A stretch of 31,261 nt of DNA from CAZAQS01 sp964486825 (lineage in GTDB: Bacteria > Chloroflexota > Anaerolineae > Anaerolineales > UBA4823). Below, one piece after another: positions 1 to 8,253 of the stretch (position 1 is its first letter; every line of letters begins with the position of its first letter). The notes under the pieces were generated by a model. That model was not told the DNA's origin, made no database searches, and worked only from the letters and a program-made list of their open reading frames with translations. The DNA is taken from NCBI GenBank assembly GCA_964486825.1, contig CAZAQS010000024.1:1-31261 (forward strand), read 5' to 3'. The position numbers and the translations under genes were made by a program.

Positions 1-89
1 ATCCCGTACTCACGTTAATTATGTCAAATTATTCTTACAGCTAATCCAAGAATTATCACCAGCTCAATAGGTAGAAACAGGAGCAGATC

Positions 90-386
90 TTGCCATCTCA
101 AACCAGGAAAAATCGCCGAAAAAAAGCTCGTAAGATTATTCAAACCAAAGAGATTGAGGTAAACAACACTGGCAGCAAACGAAGATGGCTCTCTATGAAT
201 AAGGGAGTACGCGTCATAACAGTGATCAGCGTCGCACTTGGCCTTTGGACCTCCTATAATACAGTCCGTGCTTTAGGGTGGGCGGAGGGCCTGCTGTGGG
301 GCTTCATCTTTGGAGGCAGCATCTGGTTGGTTTTTTTCCTGGCATTCTCAGTCAACCGCTTTTTCAGGGGAAAGCCTCCGGAGTAA
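90..386 (+). CDS. small two-helix membrane protein, unknown function
   Basis: The 98-residue protein has a very basic N-terminus (about residues 5-35, many Lys/Arg) followed by two hydrophobic segments at about 41-63 and 69-92, so it should be an inner-membrane protein with a charged cytoplasmic tail. The start is a TTG preceded by an AGGAG motif at a suitable distance. I do not recognise the family. It stands just before the methyltransferase-like gene and is probably first in, or part of, the operon that runs into the glycerol-3-phosphate dehydrogenase genes; the 89 bases before it hold no supported gene. No function can be assigned from sequence alone. Confidence 0.55.
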   Translation: MPSQTRKNRRKKARKIIQTKEIEVNNTGSKRRWLSMNKGVRVITVISVALGLWTSYNTVRALGWAEGLLWGFIFGGSIWLVFFLAFSVNRFFRGKPPE

Positions 387-403
387 AGGATGTGATTCAG
401 TCT

Positions 404-1078
404 ATGTATTCGAAGTTGGACTGTTGGGAGCAGCTCTGGGCTCCTTATGACGAACCCACGTACAAAAATGTTTTAGCTGTCATTCGCCCGGAAGATACCG
501 TATTAGAAATAGGAGCAGGAGATCTACGCCTGGCTATTCGTGTGGCAGCTATTGCCCGCCAGGTCTACGCGATCGAGATCCAGGCAGCAGTCCTGGCACA
601 GGCTACAGCTGAAGTTCTTCCTGATAACCTGGTTGTGATCCCAGGAGATGCTCGCAGCCTGCAGTATCCGCCAGGGATCACAGCGGCTGTATTGCTGATG
701 CGCCATTGTACTCATTTTGAACTCTATTTGAGGAAGCTAGAGGCAGTGGGATGCTGCAGGCTGATCACGAATGCTCGTTGGCGCAACGGCATGGAAGAGA
801 TCGATTTGAAAGCTTCCCGTGTGCCTTATGATGAACTTGAATTGGGTTGGTACGCCTGCCGGTGTGGAACGACGGGCTTCAAAACTGGAGCAGTCGAGCG
901 ATTAACAGACAATATCGTTCATTCGACGGTGGAGGTTATTGATTGTCCAGGCTGCCAGCCACCTACCGGTAAACAGAGACAGAAAGAGGACAATTTGAGC
1001 ACCGGAAATCTCCCATGTAATTTGGACGGGTCTGAAGGACCCATAACTCTATTTCTAGAGGGAGCAAGAGCAAAATGA
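404..1078 (+). CDS. SAM-dependent methyltransferase-like protein with C-terminal Cys cluster
   Basis: The 224-residue product shows a Rossmann-type methyltransferase motif I (VLEIGAGD, residues 33-40) and an acidic end of strand 2 (AIEIQ, Glu58), as in class I SAM-dependent methyltransferases. The second half carries CxC (Cys152, Cys154) and CxxC (Cys181, Cys184) pairs that could form a zinc ribbon. The substrate is unknown and parts of the catalytic core look degenerate, so it may be a non-catalytic relative. I chose ATG 404, with AAGGA 13 bases upstream; GTG at 392 is an alternative. Its stop overlaps the next start (ATGA at 1075-1078), so it is translationally coupled to the GlpA-like gene and may act on that complex. 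Confidence 0.65.
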   Translation: MYSKLDCWEQLWAPYDEPTYKNVLAVIRPEDTVLEIGAGDLRLAIRVAAIARQVYAIEIQAAVLAQATAEVLPDNLVVIPGDARSLQYPPGITAAVLLMRHCTHFELYLRKLEAVGCCRLITNARWRNGMEEIDLKASRVPYDELELGWYACRCGTTGFKTGAVERLTDNIVHSTVEVIDCPGCQPPTGKQRQKEDNLSTGNLPCNLDGSEGPITLFLEGARAK

Positions 1079-2253
1079 GCAAACCACATGCCATTGTCAT
1101 TGGGGCTGGTTTTACCGGGGTTGCCACTGCTCACGATCTGGCCTTGAGAGGTTTCAATGTGACCGTAATCGATCGCGGCCCTATTGCAAATGGGACCTCG
1201 GGGCGAACGCACGGCTTGCTGCATAGTGGGGGCAGGTACTGTGCTAAAGATCAGGAAGCGGGCGTAGAGTGTATCGAAGAAAACACCATTCTGCGCAAGA
1301 TCGTCCCACACTGCATCGAACCAAACGGAGGCCTGTTTGTAGCCTTGAACGACAGCGACCTGGCCTATGGCGAGGAGTTTGTGGAAGGTTGTAAAGCCAG
1401 CGGTATTCCTTACGAGGAGTTGACTGCAGAACAGACTCTGCGCCTGGAGCCAGCTCTAAATCCGAGGCTACTGGCCTCATACCTGGTACCGGACGGCACC
1501 TTCGACCCATTAAGGCTTGCGACTGCTTTTGCTGCCAGCGCCAAGTCTAACGGAGCTCGATTTAAGCTTTTTACCGAAGTCGAAGACCTGATCCATGATG
1601 GAAGAGGCGATATTACTGGCGTACGCGTATGGCAGCGAAAGGATGACAAACGCTGCGAGATCCGTGCAGATATCGTCATCAACGCTACCGGCGCCTGGGT
1701 GGGAGAGATCGCAAAGATGGCTGGAGTAGACGTCAATATCAGCCCGACCCCTGGCGTTATGGTCGCATATGACCGCCGGCTATGTGAACGAACCATTAAC
1801 CGGTTGAATGCTCCCAGCGACGGAGATATCGTCCTGCCGCAACGGCGCATGATGGTGGTGGGCACGACATCTTTTACGGTTGAAAACGCTGATTACGTGC
1901 CTGTTGAAGAAACGCAAATCCGCCTGATGCTCGAACGCGGCAGCGAATTGATTCCCAGCCTAAAGACGGCGCGCGAGCGTGGCTCCTATATGGCAACCCG
2001 CCCACTAATAGGATCAGGTCCAAGCGGCCGCAGCATCACTCGCACCTTTAAGTGTTATGACCATAAAGAGAATGATAGCGTGAACTGCATCGTTACCATC
2101 ACTGGCGGCAAAGCAACTACCCTGCGCTTAATGGCCGAAAAGACAGCTGATATCGTTTGCGAAAAACTGGGAATTCATGCTGAGTGCACGACGAAGGATG
2201 TGCCTTTGCTCTCTTACCGCGAATTCTATACCATTCCCGACCAGGAAAACTGA
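1075..2253 (+). CDS. glpA: GlpA-like FAD-dependent glycerol-3-phosphate dehydrogenase, short form
   Basis: This 392-residue flavoprotein should oxidise sn-glycerol 3-phosphate to dihydroxyacetone phosphate. The N-terminus has the FAD dinucleotide motif IGAGFTGVATAHDLALRG (about residues 9-26). The block GRTHGLLHSGGRY followed by ECIEEN, and the late ITGGKATTLRLMAEKTAD, are hallmarks of GlpA. E. coli GlpA is about 540 residues; here the protein ends just after the CTTKDVPL block, so the C-terminal BFD-type [2Fe-2S] domain is absent. The following genes encode SdhB-, SdhC- and SdhD-like proteins rather than GlpB and GlpC. I infer that electrons leave FAD through the SdhB-like clusters to a membrane quinone. 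Both junctions are tight (ATGA overlap upstream, two bases to the next start). Another 2-hydroxyacid or polyol-phosphate substrate is possible but less likely. Confidence 0.85.
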   Translation: MSKPHAIVIGAGFTGVATAHDLALRGFNVTVIDRGPIANGTSGRTHGLLHSGGRYCAKDQEAGVECIEENTILRKIVPHCIEPNGGLFVALNDSDLAYGEEFVEGCKASGIPYEELTAEQTLRLEPALNPRLLASYLVPDGTFDPLRLATAFAASAKSNGARFKLFTEVEDLIHDGRGDITGVRVWQRKDDKRCEIRADIVINATGAWVGEIAKMAGVDVNISPTPGVMVAYDRRLCERTINRLNAPSDGDIVLPQRRMMVVGTTSFTVENADYVPVEETQIRLMLERGSELIPSLKTARERGSYMATRPLIGSGPSGRSITRTFKCYDHKENDSVNCIVTITGGKATTLRLMAEKTADIVCEKLGIHAECTTKDVPLLSYREFYTIPDQEN

Positions 2254-2255
2254 CC

Positions 2256-3008
2256 ATGGCGAAAACTAAATGGAACGTTACTTTTCTTGTCCACCGTCAA
2301 AAAGGGGATAACCCTTCCCGCTTGGAGCCATTCAAGCTGGAAGTCGATCCGGATGAATACGTGCTGGATGCGATCGAACGAATATGGGCCTTCCACGACC
2401 GCACATTATGCTTCCGCCATGCCTGCCACCATTCTGTTTGTGGAGCATGTGGCATGCGCGTAAACGGAGTTGAAAAGCTTACCTGCATCACCTTTATCAA
2501 AGATATTACCAAAGATGGCGGCACAGTTAAAGTCGAACCTCTGCGCCATTTCCCGGTGGAAAGTGACCTGGTCATTGATATGGGCCCCTTCTATGCCAGG
2601 CTGGAGGCAGTCGGTTTTCCCCAGGTGGTTGCCTTGAACCAGGCGCCCGATCCTGATTCAGATACCATTGCTCCTGACCGCAACGCCCCGGAAGATCTTT
2701 TCCGCCTGGTGGACTGCATCGAGTGCGCCATGTGCATCAGCGCCTGCCCCGTACCGCTAACTGACCCAGACTACCAGGGTCCTGCCATCCTGGCTGCCAT
2801 CCAGCACCAGGGAATCACCAAGCATCCCGATCTCCTGGCTTTCGCTGATGGCAGGAACGGGGCCTGGCGCTGTCATAGCGCGTATGAATGCAGCGAGGTA
2901 TGCCCTTCCAACGTGGACCCGGCCTGGCGCATCATGGATTTGCGCAAACAAGTCGTCAAGGCTCGCATAAAAAATCTCTTCCACTCTAAACAGGAGTCGC
3001 AACCATGA
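2256..3008 (+). CDS. SdhB/FrdB-type iron-sulfur subunit
   Basis: The 250-residue protein is a full-length succinate dehydrogenase/fumarate reductase iron-sulfur protein. Cysteines for the [2Fe-2S] cluster are Cys57, 62, 65 and 77 (C-x4-C-x2-C-x11-C). The ferredoxin half has CIECAMCISACP (Cys154, 157, 160, 164) and a second set Cys206, 212, 216 (C-x5-C-x3-CP), as expected for [4Fe-4S] and [3Fe-4S] clusters. I start at ATG 2256, which has AGGA nine bases upstream and gives the usual family N-terminus; an in-frame extension into the upstream gene is not needed. No SdhA is encoded next to it; its flavoprotein partner appears to be the GlpA-like protein directly upstream. The stop overlaps the next start (ATGA). 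The family call is firm, the partner is inferred. Confidence 0.9.
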   Translation: MAKTKWNVTFLVHRQKGDNPSRLEPFKLEVDPDEYVLDAIERIWAFHDRTLCFRHACHHSVCGACGMRVNGVEKLTCITFIKDITKDGGTVKVEPLRHFPVESDLVIDMGPFYARLEAVGFPQVVALNQAPDPDSDTIAPDRNAPEDLFRLVDCIECAMCISACPVPLTDPDYQGPAILAAIQHQGITKHPDLLAFADGRNGAWRCHSAYECSEVCPSNVDPAWRIMDLRKQVVKARIKNLFHSKQESQP

Positions 3009-3406
3009 GATCAACCGCTAATGCCCCCCGGAATTCACCATGGAAGGCGCTGTTATGGTTCGACGCCAGATGGCGCGCACCAGGAACCTGGGCCTTCGCT
3101 TTGAACCGCATCACAGCCCTTGGGTTGGCCCTATACCTGTTCATCCACCTGATCGTCCTGGGTAGTCTTGCACGTGGCGAGCAGGCTTACGAAGCATTTC
3201 TGGCTTCTGTAGAAATACCTTTCATCCATTTTGGGTCATTCCTGGTTGTTGTGGCCGGAATTTACCACGGCTTGAACGGCCTGAGAATCGCCTTGACGAG
3301 TTTCGGGATCGCCGTACGATACCAAAAGCCCATGTTCCTGGGCATCCTGATCTTCACAGTTGTTTCCAGCATATATGTCTTTTTGCGCATGTTCCACCTG
3401 ATCTAA
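3005..3406 (+). CDS. SdhC-like cytochrome b membrane anchor
   Basis: The 133-residue protein has three predicted membrane helices (about residues 33-55, 73-98, 108-130). It resembles the succinate dehydrogenase cytochrome b subunit: NRITALG (Arg35) echoes the family R-x-T-G motif near the quinone site, and HGLNGLRIAL around His88 is the common heme-ligand block. His48 and His75 are further possible ligands. It starts inside the stop of the iron-sulfur subunit gene. Its role would be to dock the peripheral subunits to the membrane and pass electrons to quinone. The heme count cannot be read from the sequence. Confidence 0.8.
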   Translation: MRSTANAPRNSPWKALLWFDARWRAPGTWAFALNRITALGLALYLFIHLIVLGSLARGEQAYEAFLASVEIPFIHFGSFLVVVAGIYHGLNGLRIALTSFGIAVRYQKPMFLGILIFTVVSSIYVFLRMFHLI

Positions 3407-3419
3407 GGAAAGGGAAGCG

Positions 3420-3797
3420 ATGGATAACGCCATATCTCAACCTAAACGCGGTGAAACCACCTGGCTTTGGCTTTTAAAAATCATTACCGGAGTGCTGGTG
3501 GTGGTAATCTTGGGCGTTCACCTGGTTGTCAATCACCTGGTCAGCCCTGATGGTATGTTGACATTCCAGGAAGTGGTCATCTATGTCTCCAACCCCTGGG
3601 TTGCATTAATGGAAGGCACTTTCCTGGTCCTGGCAGTCTTCCACGCCTTGTTGGGTGTGCGCAGTGTAGTTCTCGATTTTCATCCCAGCCAGCGGTTGAT
3701 CAAAGGCATGGATATCGTATTTTCTGTTGTCGGTGTTGTAGCCGTCATTTACGGGATTTGGTTGTTGAGAGCTATACAAGCCCATGGTGTAGGTTAA
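3420..3797 (+). CDS. SdhD-like membrane anchor
   Basis: The 125-residue protein has three membrane helices (about residues 17-40, 62-84, 98-118). His34 and His39 lie in helix 1, and FHALLGVRSVVLDF (His75) is the SdhC/SdhD-type heme-ligand block. AAGGGAAG lies just before the ATG. With the preceding gene it forms a two-protein anchor like SdhCD. It closes the dehydrogenase set, and the phosphotransferase gene follows within about 25 bases. Confidence 0.78.
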   Translation: MDNAISQPKRGETTWLWLLKIITGVLVVVILGVHLVVNHLVSPDGMLTFQEVVIYVSNPWVALMEGTFLVLAVFHALLGVRSVVLDFHPSQRLIKGMDIVFSVVGVVAVIYGIWLLRAIQAHGVG

Positions 3798-3821
3798 TAT
3801 TGATCGTGGGAGATGGATAAT

Positions 3822-6347
3822 ATGGTGGGAATTGTCATCGTCTCTCACAGCAAGGCCCTTGCGGAAGGGCTGGCGCAGCTCGTTAATCAGGTAGCCAGTG
3901 AGGAAGTTCCGATCGCGGTAGCAGCGGGGGTTGGAGATGAAAACCAGGAATTTGGCACCAATGCGATCGAGATCATGGAGGCCATCCTGGCAGTCGACAA
4001 CCCGATGGGTGTCCTGGTTTTGATGGACCTGGGAAGCGCAATCCTAAGTGCAGAAATGGCGCTTGAGCTGCTACCTGCCGAGATGCACGACCGCATCCGC
4101 TTTTGTCCAGCCCCATTGGTGGAAGGAGCCATTGCAGCAAGCATTCAATCCAGCCTGGGAAGTAGCCTGGAGGAGGTTTGTCGCGAAGCCACCGGCGCCC
4201 TGCAACCCAAGCAAGAGCAGTTGGGTGGCAGAGTCGAGCCAGAGATGCCCCGTCCTGGTATTCTTGACGATCGTAAACCAGTTGCAGAGGATACCGCTCA
4301 AGCCAAAGTAACCTTACAGAACCAGCATGGGCTTCACGCTCGACCTGCAGCTCGTTTCGTACAAATGGCAGCATCGTTCGACGCTGAAATCGAGGTCTTA
4401 AATGAAAGCAAGATGAAAGGCCCGGTTTCAGCGAAGAGTTTGAACGCGCTTGCCACCCTGGGCGCCGTTCAAGGAACGCAAATACGCATCAGCGCCACAG
4501 GCAGCCAGGCTGATGAAGCAGTTGCGGCTTTGGAAAACCTGGTACGGACAAATTTCGGGGAAAGGCTTCCATCAACTGCTGATACGCTCCCGACCCCCTT
4601 GGAATCCTCAAAGAGGCAGGAAGGCGAGCTGAGCGCTGTGCCTGTCTCGGAGGGGATAACTGTAGGTCCATTATATCTATACCATCCACCGCCCCCACCC
4701 ATCCCAAAACACCAAATCCAGGATCCAGAGGCTGGGTGGAAACGCCTACAACGGGCAATCGACTCAACCCGCTCTGAGATTCAGGATCGCCGGCGACGGG
4801 TAGCAGGAGAATTGGGAGAAGAACAGGCAGCTATCTTTGATGCGCACCTGCTCATACTAGAAGATCCAGAGTTGGCTGAGCGAGCACGCCACTTTATTTT
4901 TCAAGAAAAGAAAAATGAAGCTGCCGCCTGGAATTTAGCCATTCAAGAAGTTGTAAACTCTTACCGGGGGTTGGAGGATGATTACCTGCAACAGCGCGCA
5001 GCAGATGTATTGGATGTGGGTAGCCAGGTGCTTTACGGGCTGGCAGGGAATTCGGCAGCCACTACGATTGAATTATCCCATCCCGTCATCCTGTTTGCGC
5101 CAGACCTCACCCCCACTCAAACTGCTCAATTGGATATGAGCAAGGTCCTGGGACTGATGACAATTGCCGGAGGTCCGACCTCCCACAGTGCGATCCTGGC
5201 GCGTTCGATGGGTATCCCTGCAATTGCTGGCGTAGACCCTTCCATCGAAACCCTGAAATCCGGGACCGTGATCGGGTTGGATGGATTTCAAGGTAGGATC
5301 ACGGTTGATCCAACCCCTGAGAAACTGGCCCACCTGGAACAAAGGAGACAGAAGTGGCTTGGGCAGCGCGAAGCCTTGAGGAAGACCAGCCACCAACCTG
5401 CCATAACCCAGGATGGACGGCGAGTAGAGGTGGCTGCGAATGTGGGCACTCTGCGAGATGCTGAGACAGCTATTGCAAACGGAGCGGATGGCGTTGGACT
5501 CTTACGTACAGAGTTCCTCTTCCAGACCGGAAGCGCACCACCAGACGAAGATACACAAATGCAGGCACTCAAGGAGATCGCGACAAAGCTTAAGCCTAAA
5601 CCTGTCATCGTACGCACACTGGATGTGGGAGGCGATAAGGAATTACCTTATATCGATCTTCCCGAAGAGGCAAACCCCTTCTTGGGCGTTCGAGCCATTC
5701 GACTATCCTTGCGCGAGCCAAAGCTTTTTCGTACTCAATTGCGGGCCATCTTGCGGGCCGGTTCAGATACGAATATCCAGGTGATGTTCCCTATGGTGAC
5801 CTCGATAGGCGAGATAAGGGAGGCGAGGGTAATGCTAGAAGAAGAACACCTCTCCCTCCAAGTAAAAGATATCCCCCACACCTGGCCTATCCAGACTGGG
5901 ATCATGATCGAAGTGCCAGGGGCTGCTCTCACGAGCAGGATATTGGCGCCAGAAGTAGATTTCTTCAGTATCGGGACGAACGATCTAACCCAGTATACCC
6001 TGGCTGCTGAAAGGGGCAGCGCGGCTCTGGCAGATTTTTCCGACGCATTGCACCCCGCCATCCTGCGATTAATCAAGATGGTGGTCGAGGCAGCTCATGC
6101 TCAAGGCAAGTGGGTAGGCGTGTGTGGTGAGCTGGCTGGAGATCCTGCTGCCGCGCCGATATTAGTGGGGTTGGGGGTTGATGAACTCAGCCTGAACCCG
6201 GGTGGTATCCCCAGGATCAAAGCGATTGTGCGCGCCATCCAGACAACTCAAGCTCAAGAGCTTGCAAAACGTGCCCTTGAGTCTGAGAGTGTCACACATG
6301 TCAGGGAGCTGGCCCAGGCTTTCCTGGATGAGCATTCGCTGGTTTAA
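3822..6347 (+). CDS. dhaM: DhaM-HPr-Enzyme I fusion (dihydroxyacetone phosphotransferase phosphoryl donor)
   Basis: The 841-residue protein joins three PTS modules. Residues 1-130 are the EIIA-Dha (DhaM) domain, with His9 in VIVSHSKALAEG at the same position as in E. coli DhaM. About 160-250 is an HPr domain with active-site His172 (GLHARPAA). About 268-841 is a complete Enzyme I: phospho-His455 in GGPTSHSAILAR, plus the PEP-binding blocks GVGLLRTEFLF, FPMVTSIGEI, SIGTNDLTQYTLAAERG and VGVCGELAGD. E. coli DhaM carries only a truncated EI part, so here one chain could carry phosphate from PEP to DhaL-ADP. I use ATG 3822 because GGGAG lies about nine bases upstream and the protein then begins like known DhaM; an ATG nine bases earlier sits on top of that site. 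DhaK and DhaL are not in the window and may lie upstream. Confidence 0.92.
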   Translation: MVGIVIVSHSKALAEGLAQLVNQVASEEVPIAVAAGVGDENQEFGTNAIEIMEAILAVDNPMGVLVLMDLGSAILSAEMALELLPAEMHDRIRFCPAPLVEGAIAASIQSSLGSSLEEVCREATGALQPKQEQLGGRVEPEMPRPGILDDRKPVAEDTAQAKVTLQNQHGLHARPAARFVQMAASFDAEIEVLNESKMKGPVSAKSLNALATLGAVQGTQIRISATGSQADEAVAALENLVRTNFGERLPSTADTLPTPLESSKRQEGELSAVPVSEGITVGPLYLYHPPPPPIPKHQIQDPEAGWKRLQRAIDSTRSEIQDRRRRVAGELGEEQAAIFDAHLLILEDPELAERARHFIFQEKKNEAAAWNLAIQEVVNSYRGLEDDYLQQRAADVLDVGSQVLYGLAGNSAATTIELSHPVILFAPDLTPTQTAQLDMSKVLGLMTIAGGPTSHSAILARSMGIPAIAGVDPSIETLKSGTVIGLDGFQGRITVDPTPEKLAHLEQRRQKWLGQREALRKTSHQPAITQDGRRVEVAANVGTLRDAETAIANGADGVGLLRTEFLFQTGSAPPDEDTQMQALKEIATKLKPKPVIVRTLDVGGDKELPYIDLPEEANPFLGVRAIRLSLREPKLFRTQLRAILRAGSDTNIQVMFPMVTSIGEIREARVMLEEEHLSLQVKDIPHTWPIQTGIMIEVPGAALTSRILAPEVDFFSIGTNDLTQYTLAAERGSAALADFSDALHPAILRLIKMVVEAAHAQGKWVGVCGELAGDPAAAPILVGLGVDELSLNPGGIPRIKAIVRAIQTTQAQELAKRALESESVTHVRELAQAFLDEHSLV

Positions 6348-6373
6348 GATCGTCGTAAAGTAGCGAAGGGGTC

Positions 6374-7150
6374 TTACCAAACAAGGGACAGGCAGGTGGC
6401 GCCGCCATCCGCCTTCGCAAATTCACCCAGGGGTACTTCTAAAACGTCAAAACCACGCCCTCGGATTTCTGCGGCAACCTTTGGATGCCCAGCGGGTAAG
6501 ATCACGTATTTGCCTATTCCAAGAGCATTGGCAGCATGCGCATGATCCAGGGGGACAGAAATACACTCTTTTCCTCGCATAAATGGGTCGTCCAGAAAAT
6601 CTTCCAGAACCAGGAAATATCCCCGCCCCAGATAAGTAGTGCCTGTTAGAAGGTGCAGGTACTTTGTTACCGGTACTCCGGTGACAGGTATCCCTAAAGG
6701 CGCCAGGAAATTCTCGAGTTGTTCGACGCCGGCCTGGTTGGTGCGAGCAGTCAACCCAGCAAATACACCCTCGGGTAACGGAAGGATATCCCCTCCTTCC
6801 AAAGTACCGGGGGAGGTGATCCGGAAAACTGGGAAAACGTTGATCAGGACCTCCTCGACGCATTTTTCCTCTCCCTGGCGCGTGGGAGCAGCCATGCGAC
6901 CGATAATGGCCCTGCCACCGATGACCAGGGCCGGGTCTTGCATAAAACAACTATCCGGGAAACGTTCGTCTGGCGGAAGGACCTGCAAATCCAAGCCGGC
7001 TGCCTGTAAGGCCTGGCAGTATTCTGCGTGCTGCCTCCTGGCCTGGATTGGATCTGGTGATTGACCTGTATCACTAATCGCCACCCGGAAGCTGTCACCC
7101 GGGGGACGGACAATGGCATGCGTATATTTAAGTGGAGGAGGTGTGGGCAT
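6374..7150 (-). CDS. dimethylarginine dimethylaminohydrolase (DDAH)-like
   Basis: The 258-residue protein belongs to the amidinotransferase/guanidine-modifying superfamily. Glu118 (GTLEGGD), His166 (YLHLLTG) and Cys253 (GGATCLSL near the C-terminus) line up as the catalytic triad, with almost the same spacing as P. aeruginosa DDAH (Glu114, His162, Cys249). PDSCFMQDPA (Asp66, Asp72) is the substrate-binding block. The expected reaction converts methylated arginine to citrulline plus methylamines, though a related amidine substrate is possible. AAAGG stands before the ATG, and a promoter candidate lies at 7197-7225. The gene is convergent with the DhaM fusion. Confidence 0.85.
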   Translation of the reverse strand: MPTPPPLKYTHAIVRPPGDSFRVAISDTGQSPDPIQARRQHAEYCQALQAAGLDLQVLPPDERFPDSCFMQDPALVIGGRAIIGRMAAPTRQGEEKCVEEVLINVFPVFRITSPGTLEGGDILPLPEGVFAGLTARTNQAGVEQLENFLAPLGIPVTGVPVTKYLHLLTGTTYLGRGYFLVLEDFLDDPFMRGKECISVPLDHAHAANALGIGKYVILPAGHPKVAAEIRGRGFDVLEVPLGEFAKADGGATCLSLVW

Positions 7151-7196
7151 AGGGGCTACCTTTCGATGCGAGTGGCGGTGGATTCACATTCCGGCA

Positions 7197-7225
7197 ATTT
7201 TACACTCTTCTATAGTAGCCAACAA
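7197..7225 (-). promoter_or_regulatory. candidate sigma-70-type promoter of the DDAH-like gene
   Basis: On the minus strand TTGTTG (7220-7225) is separated by 17 bases from TAAAAT (7197-7202), a five-of-six match to the -10 consensus. It lies in the 83-base space between the TspO-like gene and the DDAH-like gene, about 47 bases before the start codon. Confidence 0.4.
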
Positions 7226-7233
7226 GTGCCGGA

Positions 7234-8001
7234 TCACAGACCATAGTCAGGCTGGTGGGTTTTTCTGCGCAGGAATAAGCCAGCCACAGCAGCTAACAAC
7301 ATTGCCAGCGCGGCGATCGAGGCCCCAATTGCGACCAGGAGGAAATCAGATTGTCTCACCACAATGCCAATAAAAGTCCAGACGAGCACCAAGGGATAAG
7401 CAACCTCACGATGGCGAAAAACCATGAGGAAACCCAGCAGACAACCGGTTGCCAGCATGGCTACCGTTACGAGCTGTTCCGTCGTGCCAAAAGCATCCCA
7501 GCCGAGATCAAACAGCAACACGCTGACGTTTGCAATTGCGGCTACAGAGATCCATCCCAGGTAAATACTGAAAGGTATGCGCACGAACCAACTTTCCCCC
7601 ACAGGCACACGCGTCCGCCCGGTTTCGAGTCTCAAATAAATCACGATCAGTGTGATGAGTAACCCAGCCATCACGAATACAGATAGCAGCATCAATTCAT
7701 AATGCCAAAGGAAGATCCAGAGGCTGTTAAAAAGGCAACTCAAGACGAACCAGTAGCCTACACGTTCCAGGCGCGGGTTATCTCGCTGGCCTGGAAGCGC
7801 CTGGAAGACCACGAACCCTAATAGTCCCAGGTAGATAAGCCCCCAGATGATAAAAACGTAACCTGCTGGAGTGAAAAGAACCGGGTAGTTGTCCGAAACC
7901 TGTCCCGTGGTCTGGTTGTTGACCGGTAAGCTGTTGGCCAACCCGTTCACTGCTACCACAAGGATAAAGGCAAGGATATTTAAAATCTGACGGATCTTCA
8001 T
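7234..8001 (-). CDS. TspO/MBR-like tryptophan-rich membrane protein
   Basis: The 255-residue protein is strongly hydrophobic with about seven or eight helices. It shows the TspO-like blocks FTPAGYVFIIWGLIYLG (about 43-59), WIFLWHY and IPFSIYLGWISVAAIAN. Classical TspO is about 160 residues with five helices; this belongs to the longer, less studied relatives usually labelled tryptophan-rich sensory protein. The ligand is unknown; the family binds tetrapyrroles or sterols, which cannot be confirmed here. GGAGGAG lies just before the ATG, and a well-formed promoter lies at 8099-8127. Confidence 0.75.
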   Translation of the reverse strand: MKIRQILNILAFILVVAVNGLANSLPVNNQTTGQVSDNYPVLFTPAGYVFIIWGLIYLGLLGFVVFQALPGQRDNPRLERVGYWFVLSCLFNSLWIFLWHYELMLLSVFVMAGLLITLIVIYLRLETGRTRVPVGESWFVRIPFSIYLGWISVAAIANVSVLLFDLGWDAFGTTEQLVTVAMLATGCLLGFLMVFRHREVAYPLVLVWTFIGIVVRQSDFLLVAIGASIAALAMLLAAVAGLFLRRKTHQPDYGL

Positions 8002-8098
8002 AAGACTCCTCCGGCCTGGCTATCTTGAATGAATAATGAACATTGGGACCTGGCTCCAAGGTTATCATCCATGTGCTAAAAAACGCTATTATTCTATG

Positions 8099-8127
8099 AA
8101 TATATACTACTTCAGCAGTTGAGGCAA
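8099..8127 (-). promoter_or_regulatory. candidate sigma-70-type promoter of the TspO-like gene
   Basis: On the minus strand TTGCCT (8122-8127), a 17-base spacer and TATATT (8099-8104, five of six to consensus) form a good promoter. It implies a leader of about 90 bases before the start codon at 8001. Confidence 0.5.
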
Positions 8128-8194
8128 TATGATCTTGACGAAAGTGTGAACGTTCAGCGGGAATGTCACTATAAAGACGCTATAGACACTCCGG

Positions 8195-8227
8195 TAAAAC
8201 TAAAACGCCTGGGCTCATCCAGGCGTT
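8195..8227 (-). terminator. rho-independent terminator after the DUF5996 operon
   Basis: A perfect nine-base-pair stem (8204-8212 with 8219-8227) closes a six-base loop. Read on the minus strand it is followed by TTTTAGTTTTA-like sequence. It lies about 27 bases after the stop of the 95-residue gene and ends that transcription unit. Confidence 0.75.
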
Positions 8228-8253
8228 GTCGAAAAAGAACAACAGATGTGGCC

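Noticed and set aside
2256..3008. Succinate dehydrogenase or fumarate reductase operon in the ordinary sense
   Set aside because: The flavoprotein gene in the operon has GlpA motifs and lacks the SdhA/FrdA patterns.
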